The notes: a model not told the origin generated them from the sequence alone. 33,479 nt of DNA from JACDET01 sp035568375 (GCA_035568375.1 DATMOG010000029.1:1-33479); one strand, 5' to 3'. Positions 23,082 through 31,200 are shown, counted from the stretch's first letter. Numbers and translations: made by a program.

Positions 23082-23474
23082 ATGAAAAGACAAACATTGC
23101 CTAAAAAAAAGACCACTAAACTTATCAAAAAAAATAGATTATTTAAAGGCGGCATTGATGCCGGAACTGTTTACGGTGTTTTACTCCTTGCAATTTTGCT
23201 TGGTGGAGCATATATGATGCTTGGTAATATTGCTCCAAATATCGCTTCACCAGATCAAAATCAGCCAGTCATTTTACAAAAACCTGTAGATCAATCAAAC
23301 CATTCAGATCTGCAATTAAAAAATCTTACAGGCATTACGCTAACACCAACTCCTAGTCCATCCCCAACGCCAACTCCTGTACCTACTTCACCCCCTCCTG
23401 GTCCTGGTGGTGGCGCTCCTGGCGGTGGAGGTAATGGTCCTGGCTCAGGTGGCGGTCCTCCCGGAGCAATGTAA
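23082..23474 (+). CDS. Small membrane-anchored protein with Pro/Gly-rich tail
   Basis: 130 aa. A basic N-terminus (about 12 Lys/Arg in 22 residues) is followed by one transmembrane helix at about 27-48 (GTVYGVLLLAILLGGAYMML). The outside part has a Thr-Pro-Ser linker (TPTPSPSPTPTPVP), typical of surface proteins, and ends in a Gly/Pro-rich repeat. No enzymatic motif is seen. A TAGAAT at 23064-23069 lies 12 nt before the ATG, so the leader is very short. It sits 7 bp before the vWA gene and is probably its partner. Confidence 0.65.
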   Translation: MKRQTLPKKKTTKLIKKNRLFKGGIDAGTVYGVLLLAILLGGAYMMLGNIAPNIASPDQNQPVILQKPVDQSNHSDLQLKNLTGITLTPTPSPSPTPTPVPTSPPPGPGGGAPGGGGNGPGSGGGPPGAM

Positions 23475-23481
23475 TACATTC

Positions 23482-24483
23482 ATGGCTAATAATACTACTA
23501 AAAAACAACTTGGCTCACGTCCTCCACCATCACAACGTCCAAGTACGAGTTCTCTTTCCATATTTTTTATAATGGGATTACTTGTCGTTGCTGCATTTAT
23601 TGCTTCAGGCAATCTTGTTCCTGTTGATCCAAATGGCCCTGGCGGACCACCGACTCTTGAACCATATTACAATAGCGCTGATTATCCTGTACAACATATA
23701 ATAACCCCTACTGGCACTCAGGTTGGAACACAAAAGAACCTTCAGCTTAAAACGTTTAACGTTGATAATTGCGGCCAAAATTCTGTTCTCCTCTTCGTTA
23801 TCGACACTTCAGGATCAATGGCATTTGCAGGAAAAATGCCTAATACAAAAAACGCATTACATTATTTTGTTAATAATATTGGAGGAAAATCAGTTATTGG
23901 CATTGATACATTTAGTAAAGAAGCTAAAACTGAACAAATGTTTAATTATTATAATGATACCAAACAACAAGTTAATCATATTATTGATGGTTTGAAACCT
24001 GAAGGATGGACTGTGACAAAACATGCTATGCAAATGGCATATGATCAATTAAAACAATCAATCACGAATGAAGACTACCCAGGATATGCCTACAATCTTA
24101 TCCTTATGACTGATGGTGTTCCAGAAACTCCGAACAATGGGGGTAATTGTGAAGCAAAAGTTCCTGACCCAAATCTCGCAAGTGGCTTCCGTTGTTTTGC
24201 AAGGGAAGAAGATCCAAGAATACCTGTCAACATTCCCGATGAAATTAAACAATTAGGTGTTGATATTTATACAATTAATGTGTACAGCCCGAGCTATCCT
24301 AGCGACAAATTGCTTTTCCCCACTCTTGAGCAATTTTTGAAAGAAGTAGCTTCTCCACCTCTCAACACACATTATTTCGTCAGCGTCAATGCAAGTAATC
24401 TAAGTACAATTCTTCACGATATCAATAATAATATATGCTATAGAGACCTCAATGGCGTTATAAAACCAACAGTTGCGCCCTAG
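23482..24483 (+). CDS. Membrane-anchored von Willebrand factor A domain protein
   Basis: 333 aa. A Pro/Ser-rich cytoplasmic start (MANNTTKKQLGSRPPPSQRP), a transmembrane helix at about 25-43, a Pro/Gly linker and then a vWA domain from about 100. The MIDAS motif DTSGSM (108-113) and the later MTDG are intact, so metal-dependent ligand binding is likely, as in pilus-tip and adhesion proteins. Several Cys in the domain could form disulfides outside the membrane. The start at 23482 was chosen because it lies 7 bp after the preceding stop; longer forms would overlap that gene. It ends 20 bp from the glyA stop on the other strand. Confidence 0.85.
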   Translation: MANNTTKKQLGSRPPPSQRPSTSSLSIFFIMGLLVVAAFIASGNLVPVDPNGPGGPPTLEPYYNSADYPVQHIITPTGTQVGTQKNLQLKTFNVDNCGQNSVLLFVIDTSGSMAFAGKMPNTKNALHYFVNNIGGKSVIGIDTFSKEAKTEQMFNYYNDTKQQVNHIIDGLKPEGWTVTKHAMQMAYDQLKQSITNEDYPGYAYNLILMTDGVPETPNNGGNCEAKVPDPNLASGFRCFAREEDPRIPVNIPDEIKQLGVDIYTINVYSPSYPSDKLLFPTLEQFLKEVASPPLNTHYFVSVNASNLSTILHDINNNICYRDLNGVIKPTVAP

Positions 24484-24503
24484 GAGCACTATTTTTGTGG
24501 GGA

Positions 24504-25823
24504 CTATGGAAGCTGAAATGTTGTACACAGTGTTCTTACTTCTTTACTGATTTTTATTAAGTTTTTATTCTTCACTATTTTCTCTTTATGTTGCTTCCAA
24601 ACAACTCTGCGTTCCTCTTTATCTTCAGGCAGACTCAACTCTCTCACTTCTTCGATAGCCTGGTTCATCCATAAAGCAATCTTTTTCATTTCTTTTTCCT
24701 TCATTCCGCGCGTAGTAATTGCAGGAGTTCCCAATCGAATACCTGATGGATAGAATGGGGGCATTGTATCAAAAGGTACGCCATTTTTATTGACAACAAT
24801 TCCTGCAACCTCAAAAGCAAGCGCTGCAACAGCCCCATTTACTCCTTTATTCCTTAAGTCAATCAAAATCAGATGATTATCAGATCCACCGCTTACTAAA
24901 TCAAACCCATGCTTTTTCAAATCTGCCGCCAGTGCTTTACTATTACTAACAATCTGCTCACCATATTTTTTGAATGAAACCGTTGACGCTTCTTTAAGTG
25001 CTACTGCAATTGCAGCCGTCTGATTATCATGCGGTCCCCCTTGCAATCCGGGAATAATTGCACTATCAATTTTCTTTGGCAGATCAGGATTTTTCTTTAA
25101 TCCCTGCTCAGTCACCATAATGATTGCTCCACGCGGTCCGCGAAGACTTTTATGCGTTGTTGTCATAATAACATCAGCATAAGGAACAGGACTTGGATGA
25201 ACACCAGCAACAATTAAACCAGTAATGTGCGAAATGTCAGCATGCAAATAAGCACCAACTTTATCTGCGATCTGTCGAAAGCGCTTAAAATCAATAATAC
25301 GGGGATATGCAGTAAAACCACATATGATTACTTTTGGTTTTTCCTTCATTGCCAATTTTTCAATGGCATCGTAATCAAGACTGCCATCTTTCCCTAATTC
25401 GTATGACACAGATGTAAAAAATCGACTTGAATAACTTAATGGGGCGCCATGAGTCAAATGTCCGCCGAATGCTAATTTCAAACCCATTAACTTTTCCCCC
25501 GGCTCCATAAGCGCGAAATGAATTGCAGCGTTAGCAGGAGATCCGGAATATGCCTGAACATTTGCATACGGAACACCAAAGAGTTTTTTTGTCCTCTCTT
25601 GTGCAATAATTTCTACTTCATCAACAATTGCATTACCCTGATAATATCGTCTTTTAGGATAACCTTCAGAATATTTGTTTGTTAAAACAGTTCCAAGAGT
25701 TTCCATCACAGCCTGTGAAGCATAGTTTTCTGAGGGGATCATTTCGAGAACGTCATGTTGCCGTTTTTCTTCTAATTTTACGAGTTCATAAATTTGCGGA
25801 TCAATCTTTTTTAAATTTTTCAT
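24504..25823 (-). CDS. glyA: Serine hydroxymethyltransferase
   Basis: PLP enzyme: serine + tetrahydrofolate to glycine + methylene-tetrahydrofolate. 439 aa. The PLP lysine is Lys225 in TTTHKSLRGPRG (221-232). SENYAS (31-36) and NKYSEGYPKRRYYQGN (49-64) are standard. It supplies the methylene group used by ThyA in the same cluster and uses the tetrahydrofolate made by DHFR. It lies 57 bp after folA and has its own promoter. Confidence 0.97.
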   Translation of the reverse strand: MKNLKKIDPQIYELVKLEEKRQHDVLEMIPSENYASQAVMETLGTVLTNKYSEGYPKRRYYQGNAIVDEVEIIAQERTKKLFGVPYANVQAYSGSPANAAIHFALMEPGEKLMGLKLAFGGHLTHGAPLSYSSRFFTSVSYELGKDGSLDYDAIEKLAMKEKPKVIICGFTAYPRIIDFKRFRQIADKVGAYLHADISHITGLIVAGVHPSPVPYADVIMTTTHKSLRGPRGAIIMVTEQGLKKNPDLPKKIDSAIIPGLQGGPHDNQTAAIAVALKEASTVSFKKYGEQIVSNSKALAADLKKHGFDLVSGGSDNHLILIDLRNKGVNGAVAALAFEVAGIVVNKNGVPFDTMPPFYPSGIRLGTPAITTRGMKEKEMKKIALWMNQAIEEVRELSLPEDKEERRVVWKQHKEKIVKNKNLIKISKEVRTLCTTFQLP

Positions 25824-25840
25824 CTACGGTTAATGCACTC

Positions 25841-25869
25841 AATATAAACGATACTGTCATCCTTTGCAA
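25841..25869 (-). promoter_or_regulatory. glyA promoter
   Basis: Minus strand TTGCAA (25869-25864), 17 nt, TATATT (25846-25841). The start point is near 25834, which leaves about 10 nt before the ATG at 25823 and no ribosome site. Confidence 0.55.
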
Positions 25870-25880
25870 TACCCAGTTTT

Positions 25881-26381
25881 TTATTTTTCTAACGTTATAA
25901 ATGTATATTGATATCCATCTGCTTTTCTTTCTACTTTCTCAATACTGTTAGTAAATCCAAACTGCTCATACTCAGGAAAAAATGTGTCTGCCCCATAATC
26001 GCCTTTGACAACAGTCAAATATAATCGGTCAACCAACCCTTTCTCCAAAGACTCTTGAAAAATCTGCCTTCCACCAAAAATAAATATTTCATCATCACCC
26101 GGTCCTCCTTTTGCTTTTTCTAAACCTTCCTCTAAGGAACTACATACAATTGCTCCTTCAATCGTAAAATGTATATCTCGAGTAATAATAATATTAGTCC
26201 TATTTGGCAAAACATGTCCGATTGATTCAAATGTCTTTCTCCCCATAATAATGGCATGACCAGATGTCAGCTCTTTCATACGTTTAAAATCTTCAGGAAT
26301 TTTAACTAATAGATCATTTCTTTTTCCAATTCCCCGCTTTTCATCAATCGCAACGATAATTGAAATTCGTGGTTTATTCAT
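25881..26381 (-). CDS. folA: Dihydrofolate reductase
   Basis: Reduces dihydrofolate with NADPH. 166 aa. IVAIDEKRGIGKRNDL (9-24) matches the N-terminal strand and Met20-loop region; the catalytic acid is Asp31 in KIPEDFKRM; GRKTFESIG (47-55) and IFGGRQIF complete the pattern. Trp22 of E. coli is replaced by Val26, an unusual change near the catalytic pocket. It overlaps the previous gene by ATGA and closes the thymidylate cycle with ThyA and GlyA. Confidence 0.95.
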   Translation of the reverse strand: MNKPRISIIVAIDEKRGIGKRNDLLVKIPEDFKRMKELTSGHAIIMGRKTFESIGHVLPNRTNIIITRDIHFTIEGAIVCSSLEEGLEKAKGGPGDDEIFIFGGRQIFQESLEKGLVDRLYLTVVKGDYGADTFFPEYEQFGFTNSIEKVERKADGYQYTFITLEK

Positions 26382-26740
26382 AATGCATCGACAAACTCAG
26401 TTATTTTCGCGATCATACTATCCATCGAATCATACACAAAAATATCAGCTGTTACGTGTTGTAGTGCATTCGAAATTTTAGAACCAGATTTATAAAAACA
26501 GATAATCGAAACATACGAAGCATTAGCCCAACCTAACTCAATGCCTTCTCCTGTTGAAGGAAACGAAACTTCTGCAACGACTAAATCAGCATCACGGATA
26601 CTGTCTTTTGTTTCCCTCTCTTGCTCATCTTCATGGGGGAAAATAATTTCATGCTTTTTGTTGAGTTCTGAATTCCGAAGAGGTTTATATAATTCTTCTC
26701 TATAATTAAATGCTCTTGAATGACTGATAAAAATTTTCAT
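26378..26740 (-). CDS. Nucleoside 2-deoxyribosyltransferase-fold protein (Rcl/DNPH1-like)
   Basis: 120 aa. DADLVVAEVSFPSTGEGIELG (50-70) matches the NDT/Rcl pattern, where the Glu of the final ELG (Glu68) is the nucleophile and the Asp precedes the ribose-binding loop. Rcl-type enzymes hydrolyse deoxynucleoside 5'-monophosphates to base plus deoxyribose 5-phosphate. It starts 1 bp after thyA and overlaps folA, so it is cotranslated with the thymidylate genes. A role in nucleotide salvage or cleansing is likely; the substrate is not known. A second protein of the same fold lies upstream of thyA. Confidence 0.7.
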   Translation of the reverse strand: MKIFISHSRAFNYREELYKPLRNSELNKKHEIIFPHEDEQERETKDSIRDADLVVAEVSFPSTGEGIELGWANASYVSIICFYKSGSKISNALQHVTADIFVYDSMDSMIAKITEFVDAL

Positions 26741-26741
26741 T

Positions 26742-27746
26742 TTAGAAACCACCGATATTTGCTATCTCCGCCTTTATCGCAGGATAAGGATCATACCCCT
26801 CAAGCAAAATATCAGCAAAAGTAAATGTATCAATATCTTTCACTTTTGGATTGAGTTTCAGTGTCGGTAAGGCACGTGGCTTACGAGTAAGCTGTTCTTT
26901 CACTGCGGCAAAATGGTTTGAGTAAATATGTATGTCACCAAAAAAATGAACAAATTCTCCTGGAGGAATCCCGGTTACTTGTGAAACCATCAATAACAAC
27001 ATCGAATAGCTGGCAATATTAAAGGGAACACCAAGAAAAGAATCTGCACTTCGTTGATAAAGACCCAAATTTAGCTTGCCATCAGCAACAGCAAACTGGT
27101 AGGTTGTGTGACAAAAGGGCGGAACTTCATTAGCATTACCTGTAGAAGCCATCGCATAAATGAAATCAGGATTCCAGGCAGAAACGACATATGACTTTCG
27201 ATAAGGTTTATCTTTCAACCCTTGAATCACCCATCCCAGTTGATCAATTTCTCGTCCATCGCTAGCAGGCCAACGCCGCCACATCCGACCGTAAATAGTA
27301 ATCAAATCTCCCCATTTTTTGACAAACTGACTTTTTGCATCGTTTTCTTTAAGCTTTGCAATAAATACATCCTGTGGCATATCTTGCAATTTGCCGCTAC
27401 TTGCCAATGCTGCTTTATGATACCTCTTCCATGCCCATTCATCCCAAATGTGGACATCATTATCTACTAAATATTTAATATTTGAATCACCCTTCAAAAA
27501 CCATAATAATTCATGAGTTATTCCACGCATAAAGACTTTTTTCGTTGTTAATAGAGGAAATCCTTGTGTCACATCAAACCTCATCATGCGACCAAAAACA
27601 CTACGGATACATGGTGGCTCCTCACCTTTCTTTTTATATTCTTCCAACACTTCTTTCGTAAAGAAGAGAGGTTTATCCGACCCATTATCGAGTATATCTT
27701 GTAAGAGGTTTAAATATTGGTATTCAAGATGCGTGGATTTTGGCAT
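26742..27746 (-). CDS. thyA: Thymidylate synthase
   Basis: Methylates dUMP to dTMP with methylene-tetrahydrofolate. 334 aa, longer than the 264 of E. coli because of a ~30-residue insertion around 112-145. Nucleophile Cys212 lies in VPPFCHTTYQF (208-218), with QRSADSFLGVPFN (231-243) and GDIHIYSNH (270-278). The start at 27746 is set by TATACT exactly 6 nt upstream, which overlaps another ATG two codons earlier. It is cotranscribed with the Rcl-like gene, folA and glyA. Confidence 0.96.
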   Translation of the reverse strand: MPKSTHLEYQYLNLLQDILDNGSDKPLFFTKEVLEEYKKKGEEPPCIRSVFGRMMRFDVTQGFPLLTTKKVFMRGITHELLWFLKGDSNIKYLVDNDVHIWDEWAWKRYHKAALASSGKLQDMPQDVFIAKLKENDAKSQFVKKWGDLITIYGRMWRRWPASDGREIDQLGWVIQGLKDKPYRKSYVVSAWNPDFIYAMASTGNANEVPPFCHTTYQFAVADGKLNLGLYQRSADSFLGVPFNIASYSMLLLMVSQVTGIPPGEFVHFFGDIHIYSNHFAAVKEQLTRKPRALPTLKLNPKVKDIDTFTFADILLEGYDPYPAIKAEIANIGGF

Positions 27747-27752
27747 ACTCAT

Positions 27753-27758
27753 AGTATA
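27753..27758 (-). promoter_or_regulatory. -10 element of thyA, leaderless
   Basis: Minus strand TATACT (27758-27753), 6 nt before the ATG at 27746, in the 59-bp gap between the NDT-fold gene and thyA. No clear -35. Confidence 0.4.
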
Positions 27759-27805
27759 ATAAGTCCCAATATAGCAATAATACAAGAACTAAATCAAGAA
27801 TGAAT

Positions 27806-28228
27806 TTAGGAAATCTTCGTCAAATCGCCTGTAATAATAGTATGCTCCATAATCGCAACTTCATGCGCCCAGCGGACATCTTTGTAATCAGGTGTCTTTT
27901 GCATAAGAAAAATTTTCTTTCCTAAATAATGCGCAACCCCCATTTCTAAAAGAGCTGACACGCCAATATAACCTTCGATACCATTCCGCTTATAATTTAA
28001 AACGAGTACAGCATCGCAATCTGCAACTTGATGAAAATTCTTACGCATAATATCATTTGTGATACACCATTCCAAATTACTTTCCAAATTGTCGACAAAT
28101 GTTTTATCACGCAAATGATTTTCTGTTCCCAGAGGAACTACTGCTGTATACCCAAGTTTTTGCAGTTGTTTTTGTATTTGCACCATTTCCGAAGCAAACT
28201 TCATACTACCGATAATTGCAATTTTCAT
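27806..28228 (-). CDS. Nucleoside 2-deoxyribosyltransferase-like protein
   Basis: 140 aa. IIGSMKFASEMVQIQKQLQK (5-24) is the nucleotide-binding N-terminal segment, and DCDAVLVLNYKRNGIEGYIG (70-89), then SALLEMGVAH with Glu95 in the nucleophile position, fit the NDT fold. Substrate preference is unknown. AAGGA 9 nt before the ATG is a usable ribosome site, and the start overlaps the Nudix stop as ATGA. It lies directly upstream of thyA. Confidence 0.65.
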   Translation of the reverse strand: MKIAIIGSMKFASEMVQIQKQLQKLGYTAVVPLGTENHLRDKTFVDNLESNLEWCITNDIMRKNFHQVADCDAVLVLNYKRNGIEGYIGVSALLEMGVAHYLGKKIFLMQKTPDYKDVRWAHEVAIMEHTIITGDLTKIS

Positions 28229-28653
28229 AGAGGCTTTCCTTTCTTCTGACTTTTTACTATATAATTCTCAATTGTTTGTTGTGTATACGAATTCAAAGGA
28301 AGTTTTAATGAATCTTCAGGATCGATCCATATATATTCTTGTGCTTCATTATTTAATATGACTTTTTCTTCGTTTGTTTTGACTAAAAAATTAAAAAAGA
28401 TCATGTGTTTCTTTTTATAGAATTCTTCCCCATTAATAAATTCCCAAAAACGGAGAAATTGAAAATCATAAATAGATAATCCTATTTCTTCTTTTATTTC
28501 TCGTTTTAACGCATTTTCCATTGTTTCACCCAACTCAATATGACCACCTGGAATGACATATCTATCACCCCATTTATGAGATTTTACTAGCAACAACTTA
28601 CCTGCTTTATTGAGGATAAACGCACCAACAATTGATTCTGGGTATTGCTTCAT
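28225..28653 (-). CDS. Nudix hydrolase
   Basis: 142 aa. A complete Nudix box, G-x5-E-x7-REIKEEIGL, runs 37-59. The preceding WGDRYVIPGGHIE segment is typical of MutT/ADPr-ase-like members. Start at 28653 gives MKQYPESIVGAF, with the Nudix strand right after it; longer forms would overlap the dcd-like gene. It lies 10 bp after that gene and overlaps the NDT-fold gene, so a role in removing unwanted (d)NTPs is plausible. The substrate cannot be told. Confidence 0.85.
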   Translation of the reverse strand: MKQYPESIVGAFILNKAGKLLLVKSHKWGDRYVIPGGHIELGETMENALKREIKEEIGLSIYDFQFLRFWEFINGEEFYKKKHMIFFNFLVKTNEEKVILNNEAQEYIWIDPEDSLKLPLNSYTQQTIENYIVKSQKKGKPL

Positions 28654-28663
28654 AGAGTACACA

Positions 28664-29203
28664 CTACACTTGCTTTTCTTTTTTCGTCGTAGTGACACGT
28701 CCACCTTGCCACTGGCCACGATACATATTGCCACCCCCTGCAACTTCTTCAAATTGCACATGCACAAATCGCGCACCCATCTCAATTGTTACTTCAACCG
28801 GTCCTTCATTTTTCATACCAAAGGTTACCGGACCTGAATAACCTGGTGCAACATTACCAGTACGAAGAAATAAACCGGAACGAAATGTTGTTGTACGCGG
28901 TTTAAAATTTGCAGTAAGGTCTTGTGGCATATTAAAACTTTCAATTGTCTTCACAAGATAATAATCCCCTGGTTTAAAAACAATTGTTCTTGTCTCACCT
29001 TCTTTATATGTTTGCACAAGTTCAATTTTTGGTGTTTCACGATGTATTTCACCTAAAAACGCTTTGCCAGAAACTTTATATACTTCACCAAGCCGTAAAT
29101 CAAATCCCGCGCCTTCAGGATTAGTCAGCTCTCGTTCTGAAAGGTCTTCAACTAGTTTATTTTTCTTCACTAATTGTAATAATGTTTTGGGCCCAAGAAT
29201 CAT
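28664..29203 (-). CDS. dCTP deaminase/dUTPase-family protein, catalytic Glu missing
   Basis: 179 aa. The fold is clear: FDLRLGEVYKV near the start, then KPRTTTFRSGLFLRTGNVAPGYSG (101-124). Compared with the canonical DCD later in the cluster, the RSSLGR loop reads RTTTFR and the VLEL sequence reads TFGM, so the general-base glutamate (E133 in the other copy) is Gly129. It may be a dUTPase-only or non-catalytic relative. It starts 10 bp after tmk and ends 10 bp before the Nudix gene; no ribosome site is seen. Confidence 0.75.
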   Translation of the reverse strand: MILGPKTLLQLVKKNKLVEDLSERELTNPEGAGFDLRLGEVYKVSGKAFLGEIHRETPKIELVQTYKEGETRTIVFKPGDYYLVKTIESFNMPQDLTANFKPRTTTFRSGLFLRTGNVAPGYSGPVTFGMKNEGPVEVTIEMGARFVHVQFEEVAGGGNMYRGQWQGGRVTTTKKEKQV

Positions 29204-29213
29204 AGTAGTTACT

Positions 29214-29882
29214 TTATCGCACAATCCCTTTCTCTGCAAGTAGCTTTTTTATATCAGTATGAATTGCATCTACTGTACGAAGCTTTCCATTTTTAGCAAC
29301 ACATTCGATTGTTTCCCAATGTGAGAATTGTTTTGCCAGCTTTGTATAAGCATCTTCAGCATTACGTAGATAAGCTACATCCTGTTCAACCATATCTTCT
29401 TTTTTCTCTTTTGCTGCAAGCAGTTTTTGCGATAACGCATAGGGAACATGCAGGTAAATAGTAAGATCTTCCCTGGGAAGTTTATTGACCTCATATTCCA
29501 ACTCCGAATCCCATTTCATAAACGCTGCCCTCTCTTTCATAGGTAATCTTCCTGATTGATGTGCGAGATTGGAAGCAACATAGCGATTTGCCAATACTAT
29601 TGCACCCTCAGAAAGCCATCCATCGATTTCATATTTAGCTGCTGCTCGATCTTCGGCATATACAATAGAAATGATATATGGATTAATTTCTTCCAACTTA
29701 CCGAATTCTCCTTGCAAAAAACGAGCGATAAATTTTCCGTAAAAGGAGTCAGTATACCGAGGAAAATCGATTATTTTTACATTGATTTTTTTTGTTTGCA
29801 AATATTCATATAATAATTTTGTTTGCGTTGCTTTTCCGCTTCCATCATTACCTTCAAGGACGATCAATGTACCTCTTGTCAT
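29214..29882 (-). CDS. tmk: Thymidylate kinase-like protein, second copy
   Basis: 222 aa P-loop kinase. Walker A is GNDGSGKAT (11-19). DFPRYTDSFYGKFI (39-52) and a NRYVASNLAHQSG segment carry the nucleotide-base and phosphate contacts of dTMP kinases; the NRY replaces the usual DRY. The lid region has ...LLAAKEKKEDM. It probably phosphorylates dTMP to dTDP. It lies 8 bp after the other tmk-like gene. Which of the two is the main TMPK cannot be decided from sequence, but this one keeps more of the motifs. Confidence 0.82.
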   Translation of the reverse strand: MTRGTLIVLEGNDGSGKATQTKLLYEYLQTKKINVKIIDFPRYTDSFYGKFIARFLQGEFGKLEEINPYIISIVYAEDRAAAKYEIDGWLSEGAIVLANRYVASNLAHQSGRLPMKERAAFMKWDSELEYEVNKLPREDLTIYLHVPYALSQKLLAAKEKKEDMVEQDVAYLRNAEDAYTKLAKQFSHWETIECVAKNGKLRTVDAIHTDIKKLLAEKGIVR

Positions 29883-29890
29883 AGAATAAT

Positions 29891-30580
29891 TTACTTCTTT
29901 TTCTCCAGTATCTTTTTTATAATTTGTTTTTTTACTTGTTCCGGCGATTGATTACCGTCAATAATAGTGAACTCTTTTGGAAATGTCTTCATCTCCCATT
30001 GATAACCAATAGTATGTTTGCGCAATTTTTCTTCTTTCTCATAAAATTCTTGCTGTTTATTTTTTCGTTGACGTAAACGTCGCATCGCTTCATTCACAGA
30101 AACATCTAAATAAAAAGTGATGTCAGGAAGGATAAATTGGTGATACATTGATAATACATTATTCGCGACGAGCAGAAATTGTGCTGTATTATTATATAAT
30201 TTTGGATCTAGATCAGAAATGGCATAGGGAACAATTGACCAAAATGCACGATGACTAATAACTATCTTCCCTGCTTTTAATGCCGGTATCACATTCTCTT
30301 CTTGATTCTGTACTCTATCTGCACTGAATAAATATTGTAATGCAATCGGAGATAAAGAAATTTTTCCCAAAAGAATTTGATGTACCAAGTCGCTAAAAAG
30401 CTTGCTATCTTTTCGCGGCTCAGAGACTAAGAGTACCTCCTTTTTTTTACTAACAAAATAATTTTTTAATCCTTCTGCTTGTTTTGTTTTACCGCTACCA
30501 TCGATACCTTCAAGGGTAATATATAAACCCTTGTATGGATTGCGTTTAAAATCAATATCAAAAGAAATGTGGTATTTCAT
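29891..30580 (-). CDS. tmk: Thymidylate kinase-like protein with altered DRY motif
   Basis: 229 aa. Walker A GIDGSGKT (25-32) is preceded by a ~17-residue extension that is absent from most TMPKs. FSADRVQNQEENVIPALKAG (85-104) matches the TMPK helix, but the DRY motif is HRAFWS (110-115): Arg is kept, Asp and Tyr are not. The lid holds RRLRQRKNKQQEFYEK, as in TMPKs. It may act on another deoxynucleotide. AAGGG 7 nt before the ATG is a weak ribosome site. It is 50 bp after dcd. Confidence 0.78.
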   Translation of the reverse strand: MKYHISFDIDFKRNPYKGLYITLEGIDGSGKTKQAEGLKNYFVSKKKEVLLVSEPRKDSKLFSDLVHQILLGKISLSPIALQYLFSADRVQNQEENVIPALKAGKIVISHRAFWSIVPYAISDLDPKLYNNTAQFLLVANNVLSMYHQFILPDITFYLDVSVNEAMRRLRQRKNKQQEFYEKEEKLRKHTIGYQWEMKTFPKEFTIIDGNQSPEQVKKQIIKKILEKKK

Positions 30581-30630
30581 AGATAAACCCTTAAGCTTTA
30601 AGGATTGCTGACTACAACCAACCGCTAATC

Positions 30631-31200
30631 CTATATTTCTTCGTGAATTCGGCTTTCTTCAGGAGCTTGCTGAAATTTATATTTAGCAAATTTTTTGCTA
30701 GTATAAGGGATTTTTGCAGGTGATGAGAGTTCCTCAAATGTCATTGCACAAATTCGCATACCGGTGGTTAATTTAATAGCCATTCTGCCAAGATTCCCTA
30801 ACTCCAAAACAGGTTTCCCATCCCATCCCGGATCAAAAATCGATGCCGTTGAATGAACAACGAGACCAAGCCTCCCCAATGATGACCTGCCTTCTAGTCT
30901 ACCCATTAAATCTGCAGGGATTTTTACATGTTCAAGGGTTACTGCCAAAACAAAATCACCGGGCTGCATAATAAAACTACCATCTTTAGGAACTTTAATG
31001 ACTTTAGTGATTTCATTGCTGTAATCTTTTTGTGAAGGATCAATATACGGATGCCTACTGTAATCAAAAACACGAAATGTATTCCCCAATCGTAAATCTA
31101 CTGAACACGAACCGAGTTGACGCTCAAAATCAGGAGTTGGTTTAATAACAATTCGCTTGCTAACAAGAGCTTTTCGTATATCCTGATCGGAGAGAACCAT
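30631..31200 (-). CDS. dcd: dCTP deaminase (possibly bifunctional with dUTPase)
   Basis: 189 aa. Makes dUTP, or dUMP if bifunctional, from dCTP for ThyA. EGRSSLGRLGLVVHSTASI (103-121) carries the nucleotide-binding Arg/Ser residues, and DPGWDGKPVLELGN (123-136) has the catalytic Glu133. No separate dUTPase is present in this cluster, which favours a bifunctional enzyme, but the choice is inferred. It is the first gene of the dTTP cluster. TGC-TACACT lies 7 nt before the ATG, which suggests a leaderless transcript. Confidence 0.92.
   Translation of the reverse strand: MVLSDQDIRKALVSKRIVIKPTPDFERQLGSCSVDLRLGNTFRVFDYSRHPYIDPSQKDYSNEITKVIKVPKDGSFIMQPGDFVLAVTLEHVKIPADLMGRLEGRSSLGRLGLVVHSTASIFDPGWDGKPVLELGNLGRMAIKLTTGMRICAMTFEELSSPAKIPYTSKKFAKYKFQQAPEESRIHEEI

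Noticed and set aside
23291..23479. Pro/Gly-rich open frame on the minus strand
   Set aside because: It is the antisense of a Gly/Pro-rich repeat; the plus-strand gene has a membrane helix and a sensible neighbour.
24484..24503. Terminator between vWA gene and glyA
   Set aside because: Only 20 bp, with no stable stem or clear U-run.
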